From: Corallochytrium limacisporum
Taxonomy: Eukaryota; Opisthokonta
DNA length: 51,987 nucleotides
Direction: 5' to 3'
Assembly: GCA_002811645.1 (NCBI GenBank)
Contig: PDIP01000045.1
Span: 37,994 to 89,980, forward strand
Shown here one piece after another: positions 36,817-46,132 of this stretch. Both the position numbers and the translations under genes were made by a program. Under the pieces are notes generated by a model. It was not told the origin of the DNA. It saw only the letters and a program-made list of their open reading frames with translations, and ran no database searches. Each line of letters starts with the position of its first letter. Positions within the stretch are counted from its first letter, which is position 1.

Positions 36817-37023
36817 ATTGACTTCTAGTATGTTGGTACTCTGAAAAGAACTCACGCACCCGCCATCATTCTATGGTATGTGTTTTAAATGATCTCTAGT
36901 AAACACGGGCCTCTGAAATTTTGTACTATTTCACATGCGGTTGATCGCTAAAGTAGCTGGCTTGCGCACTGCTAAGTATTTCCACCTCGCGTGGCGGCTC
37001 CTGCAGCTATGCACTACTGGGTC

Positions 37024-37042
37024 CCCTCCCCTCGGGGGAGGG
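37024..37042. repeat. Perfect GC hairpin, 8-bp stem, 3-nt loop
   Basis: CCCTCCCC (37024-37031) pairs exactly with GGGGAGGG (37035-37042) across the loop TCG. It is the first of two neighbouring hairpins in the 430-bp gap upstream of RPC8 and downstream of the RING gene. Confidence 0.75.
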
Positions 37043-37072
37043 AATGGGGGTGGGGGAAAGTTTAACCAGCCC

Positions 37073-37097
37073 CCCCACCGGGCCAGGCCCGGTGGGG
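37073..37097. repeat. Perfect GC hairpin, 11-bp stem, 3-nt loop
   Basis: CCCCACCGGGC (37073-37083) pairs exactly with GCCCGGTGGGG (37087-37097) across the loop CAG. It lies 30 bp from the previous hairpin. No T-run follows on either strand, so it does not look like a simple terminator. Confidence 0.8.
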
Positions 37098-37246
37098 CGG
37101 GTTTCAGCCCATGGGAGAGCACCCAATATAGCGCTCTTTAGCCTGGGTCATGTAAGTTCTCATAGGATTCCTTTGATTTCTTTATTTTACTATCGTGTAC
37201 AATGGAGACATCCACGGCATCATGCCATCCTAGAAATGAACCTGTA

Positions 37247-38140
37247 TCAAGCTACGTATACCCGGATTCTCTCTGCGATCCATTCCCTGCAGATGGGGCA
37301 CTCACTAACCATATTGCAACATTCATGGCACATTACCAGGTGATGACATGGTCTCAAGAGGACATTGCTACGGGAATCCAGGCAAATTTTGCACAAGTAG
37401 TAATCGTCACCATCTCCTCCAACATCATCGGCCTTCTCCTTGTCCTCCTTGGCAGACTTCCAAAGAATTGTAACTTTTTCCACCAGCAATTCCTTTTCTT
37501 TGATGCCTTTCATGTCGACTCCGTGCTGCCTAAGTAAGTACCGCAAGTTTGCAATCTTCAAACCCTTGATCATATCTTCATTGTGAATAGAACACAGTTC
37601 CACCAGTGGGGTATGCTGCGGGGGGCATTCGTCACGGTGACTTGCCCGTGCCTGCGGGGTCCGTTCGGTTGAGGTTGTGTTGGTGCGCGTTTGCGATTGT
37701 GACTGCCCATGGTCTTGTCTACCATTACCACTCTGATTCCTTAAGTGCCTGTGTTGTGACGTGCTACCAGTTTGTTGGTTGTGGCGCATCCGCCACTCAA
37801 ATGTTCTCTTTGTGATGCCCAAGGCCGGCACTTCTTTACCCCATTGCCTACCGCCCGGAGCATACGCTTCCTGGATCTTATGAATGACATCATCTTTATC
37901 CGCACATCCAGCTGTAGAAATGTTCACATATATACAGAATGTACGCAGGTCGGAAAGGGTGAACTGACTAATCCTCTCCCGGCCACCACCGTTGGCAGCC
38001 AGTGACATAATGGCGCAGTGGTGGCAGATCATCTTTCCCTGCAAAGGGACGTCACCACATTTCTTGCACACTGTTCTATGACATCCATAGCAGCCTTTGC
38101 GCCAAAAGCTCACATTCTTGCCACACAATGCACAAGGCAT
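37247..38140 (-). CDS. RNF34: RNF34/RFFL-like RING E3 ubiquitin ligase
   Basis: The architecture is the one of the animal CARP proteins RNF34 and rififylin, endosome-linked E3 ligases for caspases and p53-pathway proteins. In 297 residues it has an N-terminal FYVE-like zinc module (Cys at 3, 6, 17, 20, 25, 28, 39, 42), a SAP-like helix pair at 59-90 (FTLSDLRTFCIYVNIS), a Ser/Gln/Arg-rich linker, a second SAP-like unit at 190-230 (LKIANLRYLLRQHGVD), and a C-terminal C3HC4 RING (C250, C253, C265, H267, C271, C274, C281, C284). The order of all four modules matches. It is shorter than human RNF34 (372), mostly in the linker. No intron. Targets in this organism are unknown. Confidence 0.88.
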   Translation of the reverse strand: MPCALCGKNVSFWRKGCYGCHRTVCKKCGDVPLQGKMICHHCAIMSLAANGGGRERISQFTLSDLRTFCIYVNISTAGCADKDDVIHKIQEAYAPGGRQWGKEVPALGITKRTFEWRMRHNQQTGSTSQHRHLRNQSGNGRQDHGQSQSQTRTNTTSTERTPQARASHRDECPPQHTPLVELCSIHNEDMIKGLKIANLRYLLRQHGVDMKGIKEKELLVEKVTILWKSAKEDKEKADDVGGDGDDYYLCKICLDSRSNVLLRPCHHLVMCHECCNMVSECPICREWIAERIRVYVA

Positions 38141-38899
38141 GTTGGAACCTTTACGTCCGTACGGGTGCTACCATTTGTTCGATAGTCTGATCGTTCTGCT
38201 ATTCATTTCAGTCTGGCGTGGTTTAATGGTTCATCCACTGGTTACAACCATAGAGTGTCCTTGAAGCACCTTGATATGCCAGCACTGCACATTACAGAGT
38301 GAGCTCATCCGCAATCCAAAGCAGTTGCTATGAAGGTGCTGCATCAAGGTGCTGCAAATCACGGTGCCGTGACTGCACCAATTGCTCTGTGGTGGGGGCA
38401 ATTCTCGGACCTTCCCACCAAATTGTGTTCTCTCGCTGTAGTAAAACTATAGGCCTGTGTGCCCCCGGGCCCCGGTCACAGCCGGAAGAAAAGTTCGGAT
38501 GACTAGTGTGTCGCAAAATTAGCAACGCAGTAGCCTGGGACTCTGTTTTACGTGGGGATAGCTCATCAAATCAATATTTTCCAAGGGCCCCAACTGCACA
38601 GGTGGGTTCGCGTGGACCGGTGGGTTTGAGGCCAGCCAACCAAGGGCGCTGGATGCAACCAGCAAACGACTCGCAGGTAATGTCATCTGATTCAAAGACT
38701 TTTGAAATGGTAGTGTGACGCACGGGAGCGTATTTAGGGCAAGCACAGCAAAAGAGTGCGTCAGGCCAGACGGTGTAAAGCAAGGCGCGTAGAACAAACA
38801 AGGTAGACCTATTCGAATCGTTTAATCTCAACAGATAGCTGTACCATGATACCATGAATGGGTAGTATCGTCATGTGCTGCCCATTTGGGTAAAGGGGA
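38141..38899. other. Divergent intergenic region between RING ligase and RAP protein
   Basis: No gene is supported in 759 bp. A short direct repeat AAGGTGCTGCA occurs twice near 38334-38356, followed by a nested hairpin (38348-38379). A GC-rich patch near 38460-38475 contains CCGGG/CCCGG-type symmetry. I see no good TATA box for either gene. Confidence 0.5.
38348..38379. repeat. Nested inverted repeat
   Basis: An outer pair GGTGC (38348-38352) with GCACC (38375-38379) encloses an inner perfect pair TCACGG (38359-38364) with CCGTGA (38367-38372), with a two-base loop. It lies between divergent genes and could act at RNA or DNA level. Confidence 0.5.
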
Positions 38900-41416
38900 A
38901 TGGTATTCAGGACAAATGCACGCATACAGGTACCGTTGTACCCCAGAGCACTGCTCTGGCACCACAAACAGCCATGCCAGCTGCTACAAAAGTTTCCCAA
39001 GTCAACAAAGTCGCAAGCGAAGCTTAGTCCATGGTTTTCAACCATGAGGAGAGACATGTTACGGATGGCAAGCGTGTCAAATGAGGACAGATTGATCCAT
39101 CCTGATCAGTTTGCTAGAACTTATGATGGTATGCTCAACCGCATCTTCGATCTGACGAGACCGTCTAAGGAATCAAGGGGTTCTCCGGACGACATTGCTG
39201 CGCTGTGGGAATTGGACGCTGAGTGTCCCAGCATGCAGCCTCTTCTAGTAGCAAGAAGGAGACGATTTGCAAGGAGATTTCAGGCCATGTCAGCGCCGTC
39301 CAATATCACAGAGTTGTGGCGGTTTGAGTCTTCTATTCGTTGCATACTCCAGGATGGATCCCGGCCAATACGAAATCTTCTCCGTCTTCTCGATAAGGAA
39401 ATGAAACGCGACTTGCGAGACATGGATTGGTGGCTTGTAAGGCCAATGATAACTTTAATGTACGCTGACCATGCCCGATGGCGAACAAAGACCTACGAAA
39501 GAACAAATCCACGACCCGAACAAACAACGGATGAGGACAATGAAAGCACTGACCAAGCGTCCTCTCGTGTACCGTACAGTAAAGAGAGCGGATCACGAGA
39601 TGAGCTAGATGATGTACTGGCGTCAAGACATAGAACTCTTCGGGCTTTGATAACCAAAACGCGGCCGATGGTACCTGAGCTATGGGTTGCTCCATTAGCG
39701 GCGTACTTTATGATTGATCAGAAGCATCTGAAGTTTGAAGATACTGAGCACCAGTGCAGCAAATTGCCGGCCCTGAGCGTCTTGTGTGCGGTGAATCAAG
39801 CCTGCCAACGATGGGACGTCGAAAAGGAACCGAATCGTTTACAGTCTCTTCAACAATCTCCAAAATGGCAGCCAGACTGGGACGACGTCTGGAATGACAT
39901 GATTATGCTTGTTGAAAACCTCCAATCCCGAAAATCTGAACAAGCCAAACAAGTGAGGGAAACTCTGCAGGCTATGATTCATTATCATAGCTTTATTTCG
40001 AGTTGGGAAGGGCTACATCGAGCCTGGACCATAGACGATAGGATAGATTTGAACCGCGCATTCGCAAGTGGATACAAGCGTATGGTGATGAAAGGAGATG
40101 GAGAGGCACTCAGATCCCTTCCACATGAGACGATTGTCAGCTTTTTAATGGGCTTTCTGAGGAATGCATTTCTCAGAGACACCCACTATATAGCTACGAA
40201 CTCCGAGAGACTCGAACAAGTAAAGTTTTTCGAGGACTACTTAAAGCCCTCCACGCCAACCCTAACGGGCTTACGTGCGTCTGCACAGGATGATGAGATT
40301 CTTAGCGATGCTGAAGTCGTACTCCGACTGGATGAAGACATGTTGTCCTTCTTCAACAAGGATCTTCGGATGGATCGTCTTGGGAACCTAGAGATGGTAG
40401 ACTCACTACAACGATTCCTTGATCATTTTGAAGAGAACGAAGACTTTACACAACTTGTACTATCGATTTTCTCGGGTATGACCTTGATGATGAAACCGCA
40501 CGCGCAAACATTTGATCGAATTGGAATAGCATCTATCATTGCGAAAACAACTGATATTGGGGCTGACGAGGTTGCAAGATATGGGATCAGGAACTACGTG
40601 ACTTTGCGGTATTCCCAAACTTTGCTAGGCGCCTACGCACCCCAATCGAATAAGGAGATATTTAAACTCCTCACAGAAGAGAAGCATCGAGATAGTGTTC
40701 CGCAAATTGTGCCCCCTGCACCTCTGCAAGCATTCTTAGCTTATCGGTTGGATGACACAAATGATCCCCACGCAAATTACACGCTCGTTGATGTCAACCA
40801 GGAAGACATCCAGTTTGTCATTGCTGCTCTTCAGAGGGCCTTGATGTGGAAGAAGGAACAGTTGAAAGCGTCTGATAAATGGACACCTTCCGAGCGGTAC
40901 GATTTTGAATTTGAATGCGCTCAGTGGGCCCGTATCTCCCGTGTTCTGGAAGAACCTGACATTACACGAGAATTCATGTCCCTGGTGAAGAGGGGACTTC
41001 CCAACGTGCAAGAAGGTAAAGCAAGCTGGACGGAGAGGCAGCTCAAGGAGTCCATTTTGGACTCTCTGGCAAAGCATCCCATTCCAAGTCTCGGGAAAGA
41101 GGCCTTGTGGACAAAGCCCCCCAAGATCTTACAGCAACAGTTTGACGGTGTGCTTGCCGGTAGATACGCCATCGAATTCGATGGACCAGTTCATTTCCTT
41201 GTCGACGGTAAAGGAAAGCTGTATCTAAGAGGCATTGAGCATCGGGAGAAGATTCTAGCATGCAAGGAGGCCGGATTGATCCTACTACGATTCTGCCATT
41301 TCACATTCAACGAAGGGTTTGTTTACAGGGACAAGGTTGAGGCGAAACTCATTTCTTGTCTCCGCAGCCTTGAGCAGAAGGAAGAGTTTACTCCGGGTGC
41401 GTGCTACATATTCTGA
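38900..41416 (+). CDS. RAP-domain protein, probably mitochondrial RNA metabolism
   Basis: RAP domains are RNA-binding modules, possibly with a nuclease-like fold, found in FASTK-type and OPR proteins acting on organelle RNA. The 838-residue protein begins with about 55 residues rich in R, K, Q and S and without acidic residues, a good mitochondrial presequence. A long helical region follows, and then the RAP domain at about 756-821 (YAIEFDGPVHFL, then KLYLRGIEHREKIL and the hydrophobic GLILLRF strand). The helical part should form a solenoid as in FASTK proteins, but I could not recognise FAST_1 or FAST_2 motifs. In-frame ATGs at codons 49, 53 and 56 could give a version lacking the presequence. 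No intron. Confidence 0.82.
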   Translation: MVFRTNARIQVPLYPRALLWHHKQPCQLLQKFPKSTKSQAKLSPWFSTMRRDMLRMASVSNEDRLIHPDQFARTYDGMLNRIFDLTRPSKESRGSPDDIAALWELDAECPSMQPLLVARRRRFARRFQAMSAPSNITELWRFESSIRCILQDGSRPIRNLLRLLDKEMKRDLRDMDWWLVRPMITLMYADHARWRTKTYERTNPRPEQTTDEDNESTDQASSRVPYSKESGSRDELDDVLASRHRTLRALITKTRPMVPELWVAPLAAYFMIDQKHLKFEDTEHQCSKLPALSVLCAVNQACQRWDVEKEPNRLQSLQQSPKWQPDWDDVWNDMIMLVENLQSRKSEQAKQVRETLQAMIHYHSFISSWEGLHRAWTIDDRIDLNRAFASGYKRMVMKGDGEALRSLPHETIVSFLMGFLRNAFLRDTHYIATNSERLEQVKFFEDYLKPSTPTLTGLRASAQDDEILSDAEVVLRLDEDMLSFFNKDLRMDRLGNLEMVDSLQRFLDHFEENEDFTQLVLSIFSGMTLMMKPHAQTFDRIGIASIIAKTTDIGADEVARYGIRNYVTLRYSQTLLGAYAPQSNKEIFKLLTEEKHRDSVPQIVPPAPLQAFLAYRLDDTNDPHANYTLVDVNQEDIQFVIAALQRALMWKKEQLKASDKWTPSERYDFEFECAQWARISRVLEEPDITREFMSLVKRGLPNVQEGKASWTERQLKESILDSLAKHPIPSLGKEALWTKPPKILQQQFDGVLAGRYAIEFDGPVHFLVDGKGKLYLRGIEHREKILACKEAGLILLRFCHFTFNEGFVYRDKVEAKLISCLRSLEQKEEFTPGACYIF

Positions 41417-42134
41417 CGATGGTGCTCAACTTTCCATCCATGTCGACAACACATTACTTAAAGGAACAAACAGCGGATAGAAGATAGAACAGAGAAACCC
41501 TAGCATCTTACTTTTGCAATGACGATGACCCCGGTGATGATACTCACTAGTGTGTAACACAATACCGCGTCCTGAGGTGGCCCTACCGAAAAGGAAAGTT
41601 TCGAGGCAGCTCCCATAACCCGCACCCATCAATCAATTCTCATTCCAAGCTTCACTGACCCATGCCCGCACCGGGGGGGGGGGCGCAAACAAAAGAAGTT
41701 TTGTGGAGAATAACCGGGAGAAGGGGAGGGGCGCCAATAAACCGCGGGCACGCACGGACGGTCGTTGCAAATAATGTCCTATGTAATTTGGTGCATTTGC
41801 GGTAGTACACTTGTGGAGATTCAGGAGCGCCGGGCTGCAGGCGCTTCTCCCTCCGTGCTGCTGGCGGCTGGATAACGTAGATGCAACACTTGCGCAGGGC
41901 TGGCTGTTTGGCCGTGGAACAGTGCGATTATTGAGTTTTCTCGCCCGTTGTGCAGGTACAAAGTGTGCCACATTCCACTTATGGTGCTGTGCGAGTACAT
42001 GTAAGTCACTTATGAATAAAGGGATGAACGCGATAGCATTGAATATGGTTCGAAAGTAAAGGACTGGAGAAATACGACAAGAGTCATCTGAAAGATGAAA
42101 ACATGTCAAACGCATTCTGATCAGTGACATCGGA
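41417..42134. other. Intergenic region upstream of exportin-5
   Basis: No gene is supported in 718 bp. A G11 run (41673-41683) lies about 450 bp before the exportin-5 ATG. A GTAAGTCA sequence near 42000 could be a 5' UTR splice donor, but no matching CTAAC branch site is seen before the ATG, so I do not call an intron. Confidence 0.5.
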
Positions 42135-45100
42135 ATGCCAAGCGTGGAATTCGTACAAATGAATGAGACTGTACGCAATGATCTCCGTCAGGCGATTTCC
42201 ACCCTCCAGGATGGAAGGGCTGGAAATCAGCAGCGGATCGAAGCAATAAAGTACTGCGAGGCATTCAAAGACAATTCAAGCGTAGCGGACGTCCTCCCAT
42301 ATTGTCTTGATATCCTGGATAAGTCCCAGGGACGATCTCATGCAGACAGACACTTTGCCCTACAAGTACTTCTTCATATCGTGCAACATCGATGGAATGA
42401 TGACTGCACACAACAGGAGAAGTCCGACTTAAAGGACATATCCTTGAAACTGCTGGCAAACCAGGTGTATGACATATTGAATGAAGCAGTGTATGTGAAA
42501 GAAAAGATGGCACAGCTGGTGGTGGAGATCGCGAAGCGAGAATGGCCACAACAGTGGCCGTACCTGTTTGGAGATCTGATGAAGATCGCTGAAAGTGGGG
42601 ACACCCAAGTTGAATTGGTTCTGATCACCTTACGAACGTTAGCAGAAGACATAGTTATTTACAATGAAGGGATGAAGGAACGCCGCCGCAAAGAATTGAT
42701 CACATCGTTAACTAATGAAGTGGAAGGAGTTTTTGGGTTTGTGCGGAATCTTCTGGAGCGGTGGGTATCAGAGTATGAGGCTTGCAACGGGAATGCAGCC
42801 CGAATTCACAATCTGCGCGTCCCCATTATGCTAGCATCTGCTTCACTTGACTTGATCACGGCGTTTATCAATTGGGTTCCTTTCTCTGCCATTTACAACA
42901 ATCGGGTCATTCCCTTGATGTGTGACATTCTTCGAGAATCCGAATTGCGTCTGCGGGCGGCTGGCTGTTTAATGATCCTTTTCACACGCAAAGGTAAGAC
43001 AGAAGAGCGAGCCCCCCTTCTGGGGCTCCTGGATCACTTAGATTTGATCACAAGTGCTACTGCAGTCGACCGCACCCTCGACGGACGCCCAATTCCTGTA
43101 GAGGATCAGAACAATTTTATCAAGCAGTTGGCGCAGGCCATGGTGAACTTGGGAAGTATGCAGCTGCTCCCACTGCTAGAAGATCAGCCAACTCTCTCAG
43201 TTCCCAACCTGCAAGGATATTTGGAGCTTTTGCTTATTATCTTTGATCATCCCTCTATGACAGTGTCGGCACTTACATTGAGTTTATGGGTTCAAATTTA
43301 CAAGGTTCCAGTGGTCACAAGCAGTGCGGCCTTCCAAGCTGTAGAGGAGCGAGTAGTAAACACTGCAGCAAAGAAGATTGTTCGTAGCGGTGATCCAAAC
43401 CTTGGAGGCACTGATCTTGCCACGCAGTATAATACCATTGAATTCGATGACAATGTCAACTATCTGAAGAAGTTTGCTTCGTATCGACAGAGTATTCTGG
43501 ATTTGGTCCGTGCGGCCACAGTACATGATCCACAGAAGACAACCGCGGTGGCAGTGAGTTGGCTTCAGAAGTGTCTTCGGGATCCAATTGACTACGGCAG
43601 ATTTGGTAAGTATTTCCGGTTTCAATTCCCTTGGTACAGTAAAAGAGCCAGACTGATGATTGAACTCATCTTGGAGAGATGCCATCAATGGCGTAAACTT
43701 TGTTCTATCTGCTGTTCACACTCTGATCTGGCTTGTTGAGTATCACGGATCGTTCGTTTTTTCTTAGAACCGTCCTACTAACAATTGAATGATGTCCCCA
43801 TTTCTCTATGACAGGCAAATTATATCCTGGATCACAGAGGCAATGTGCGACGGTTAACACACCGGCGTACCTGGAGTTTGATGGCATGGCCCGCTTTGTA
43901 GAAGCCTGCATTGCATCATGGGACGCTCTGGTTAAGAAAACTGGAGATGGCATTCCGTCTGCTCCCGAACAGGCGGCAATGAATTACTTCTTGGAAGGAT
44001 TGAAGGCTTTGATGGGGTATGAGCCACAGGATGCGTTAATCACATCACAGTACTTCACTGTTTTGGGGGCATACATTCCCGTTTTGAAAAGGACAGATGC
44101 GGCCACGGTAGTACAAGTCACTCGTCGCATTATGGAATATGTACTTTACCGGCAACCAGAGGAAGCGGATTTTAATGTCCATGAACGGCGCTTCTCAGAG
44201 GATACCATTGCAACAAGGAGGAAGGCCTGTACCACTTTGATCAAAGTTGGTGTCGATCTTGCTAATGAATTGAATGCGTACTTCTCCGAACTTTGCGAGA
44301 GCGTGCAGAATATTATTCAGAATAATCTCGTGACGGAATCGGAACGGGTCTACCTCCTTGAGGCTCTGGTGGGTGCGTCGAACAGCATCCAGCAACTTGA
44401 AACTCGTATGCAATTCCTCGAATCTATCCTGAGCATCTTCGAGAACGATTGGAACGGACAGGAGATTAGTGCAATCGTCTCGGACCCTCGTGAGTTCATC
44501 GCGCGTACCGGAATCGGGCAGACATTTGACAACACACAAGAGATGCTGACCAGCATGACGGAACTGAGCCAGGATCAAACAAGTATCATTCTTGCAAGTG
44601 CTCAGACAAGACATTTACGTAGAAACCTTTTGGCTCTTGTGTCTGGGTTCCATGCCGTACTGAAACGGGCACACCTTGTCACTATATCAGATTCAAGCAC
44701 AGGCCAGGCATATCAGATTCATCCATGTGCAGGGCACACCATGCGAACTTTGCCGAACTTGCTAGCTCTCGTTCGTACCCTTCACTCATTGTGGCTGCCT
44801 GAAATGAGAGAAAACATCGGTCCTGCATTCCAGCAAATCCTAGAAATTTCGGACATCGAAAAACTCCATACGTTGGGTCTGATGGACATGCGTGAACAAT
44901 TGCTCAAGGAAGAGGCCCGGTACAGTTTTAGGTGGCATATCACTGCCTATCGTTCATGGCTAGGAACAGTGCGCGAGATGTGCTACAACGCTATGGCATA
45001 CATGCCATTGATGGGGCCTGAATTTTATAGCATTCCAAATCTCGAGAGAGTGATTGCGGAGAGCATGTTCAGCTACATCACCTCAATGGAGAATCGGCAT

Positions 45101-46063
45101 TTGCGAGCACTACTGAGAACCTTTGCAGTCCCATACTTTGTCAAGTGTCCGGACCTGCAGAGGATGCAAGTCACTGGCAAGCTCCTGCCGCAACTGATCA
45201 TGGCGCTGATGGATCGGCTTCGTGATGATTGGGCCAAGGTCAATGCCATGAAGGCAGGTGCAGAAGCTGAGGGACGGCATGACGAACCTGATGGCGATGG
45301 TTTGCCTATTGCATCATTAGCTGAGGCCCAGGAAATGATCATGGAAAAGGGATTGCGGGACCTTTCGCGTCAGGTTCTTGACTTTTTGAATGACATGATC
45401 TGCATCAACGAGCTGCCTCAGCCGTTCCCGGCCCTGGAGCCGTCCTATCCGGAAGTATCAAAGCTGACTGGTACTGCGTACTTTATATTCGACCTCGGAC
45501 AGACTGAGAATACTCCTGAACTGATCCTCTTTGTGATTGCCTCCGCCTGCACATATTGGAACGACACGGGCGCTGTGCGTAAGGCTGTCCTATTGTTGTC
45601 CAAGCTTGTGCCCTATCTGATCAAGTTGGATAGGTTCCATAAGGTAATCGGAAATGGAATGTTGTTGTCCTTGATCAAAGCACTCAGCATTCATGGCCAA
45701 CATGAAGTCTGTCAAACGGAGATTCTCAAGTGCATCTTGGAGATCTATGTGCATGCTCGAACCTTATCAAATGTCGTGGTGGATACCCTCTTGACGGTCC
45801 CTGACGTCACAGTGACTGCGCTGACTGATTTAGACAGCTTGTTGGCCCAGGAGAAGACGGAACGTGCTCGTCGTGATGCCATGAAGAAGGTCTTGAAGGC
45901 TGCTATCGCCGTGAATGTTGGCCAGCAGTTTAAACGCCGCATCAACATTCAAGACCTGTCGACGCAAATTATGAAAATCGAACGGCGCAAGAGCTTTAGC
46001 CTGGATGACCGGCACCACGAAGATTTCAGTTTCCATGAACTGTTTGGTGGCGGGGACCTCTAA
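42135..46063 (+). CDS. XPO5: Exportin-5, one intron
   Basis: Exportin-5 is a RanGTP-dependent karyopherin that carries pre-miRNAs, tRNAs and other double-stranded RNA from the nucleus. Exon 1 is 42135-43605 and exon 2 is 43815-46063, spliced within a glycine codon, giving 1239 residues (human 1204). Match to animal XPO5 is clear at the N-terminus (RIEAIKYCEAFKDN, then HFALQVLLHIVQHRWN, and KREWPQQWPYLF) and continues to the end (LIKALSIHGQHEVC, FKRRINIQDL). These blocks, and not merely the importin-beta N-domain, separate it from exportin-T or exportin-1. HEAT repeats fill the whole length. It is the longest gene here and one of only two with introns. It converges on THG1 with 69 bp between stop codons. 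Confidence 0.94.
43606..43814 (+). other. Intron of exportin-5
   Basis: 209 nt, donor GTAAGTAT, branch site TACTAAC at 43776-43782, acceptor ACAG ending at 43814, a phase-1 intron. Splicing restores a continuous frame (reading G-K-L-Y-P-G at the junction). Reading through the donor instead meets a stop at 43737-43739, which would give a truncated 534-residue protein. Confidence 0.88.
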
Positions 46064-46132
46064 GTCAATCCCATTCGCATCAATACTAGTGACACTGTAA
46101 CCTAAACCTTCTTACTGTAGGTTTTTAATGGT

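Noticed and set aside
42000-42134. Possible 5' UTR intron of exportin-5 (GTAAGTCA near 42000)
   Set aside because: No CTAAC branch site at the expected 32-38 nt before an AG, unlike the three accepted introns.
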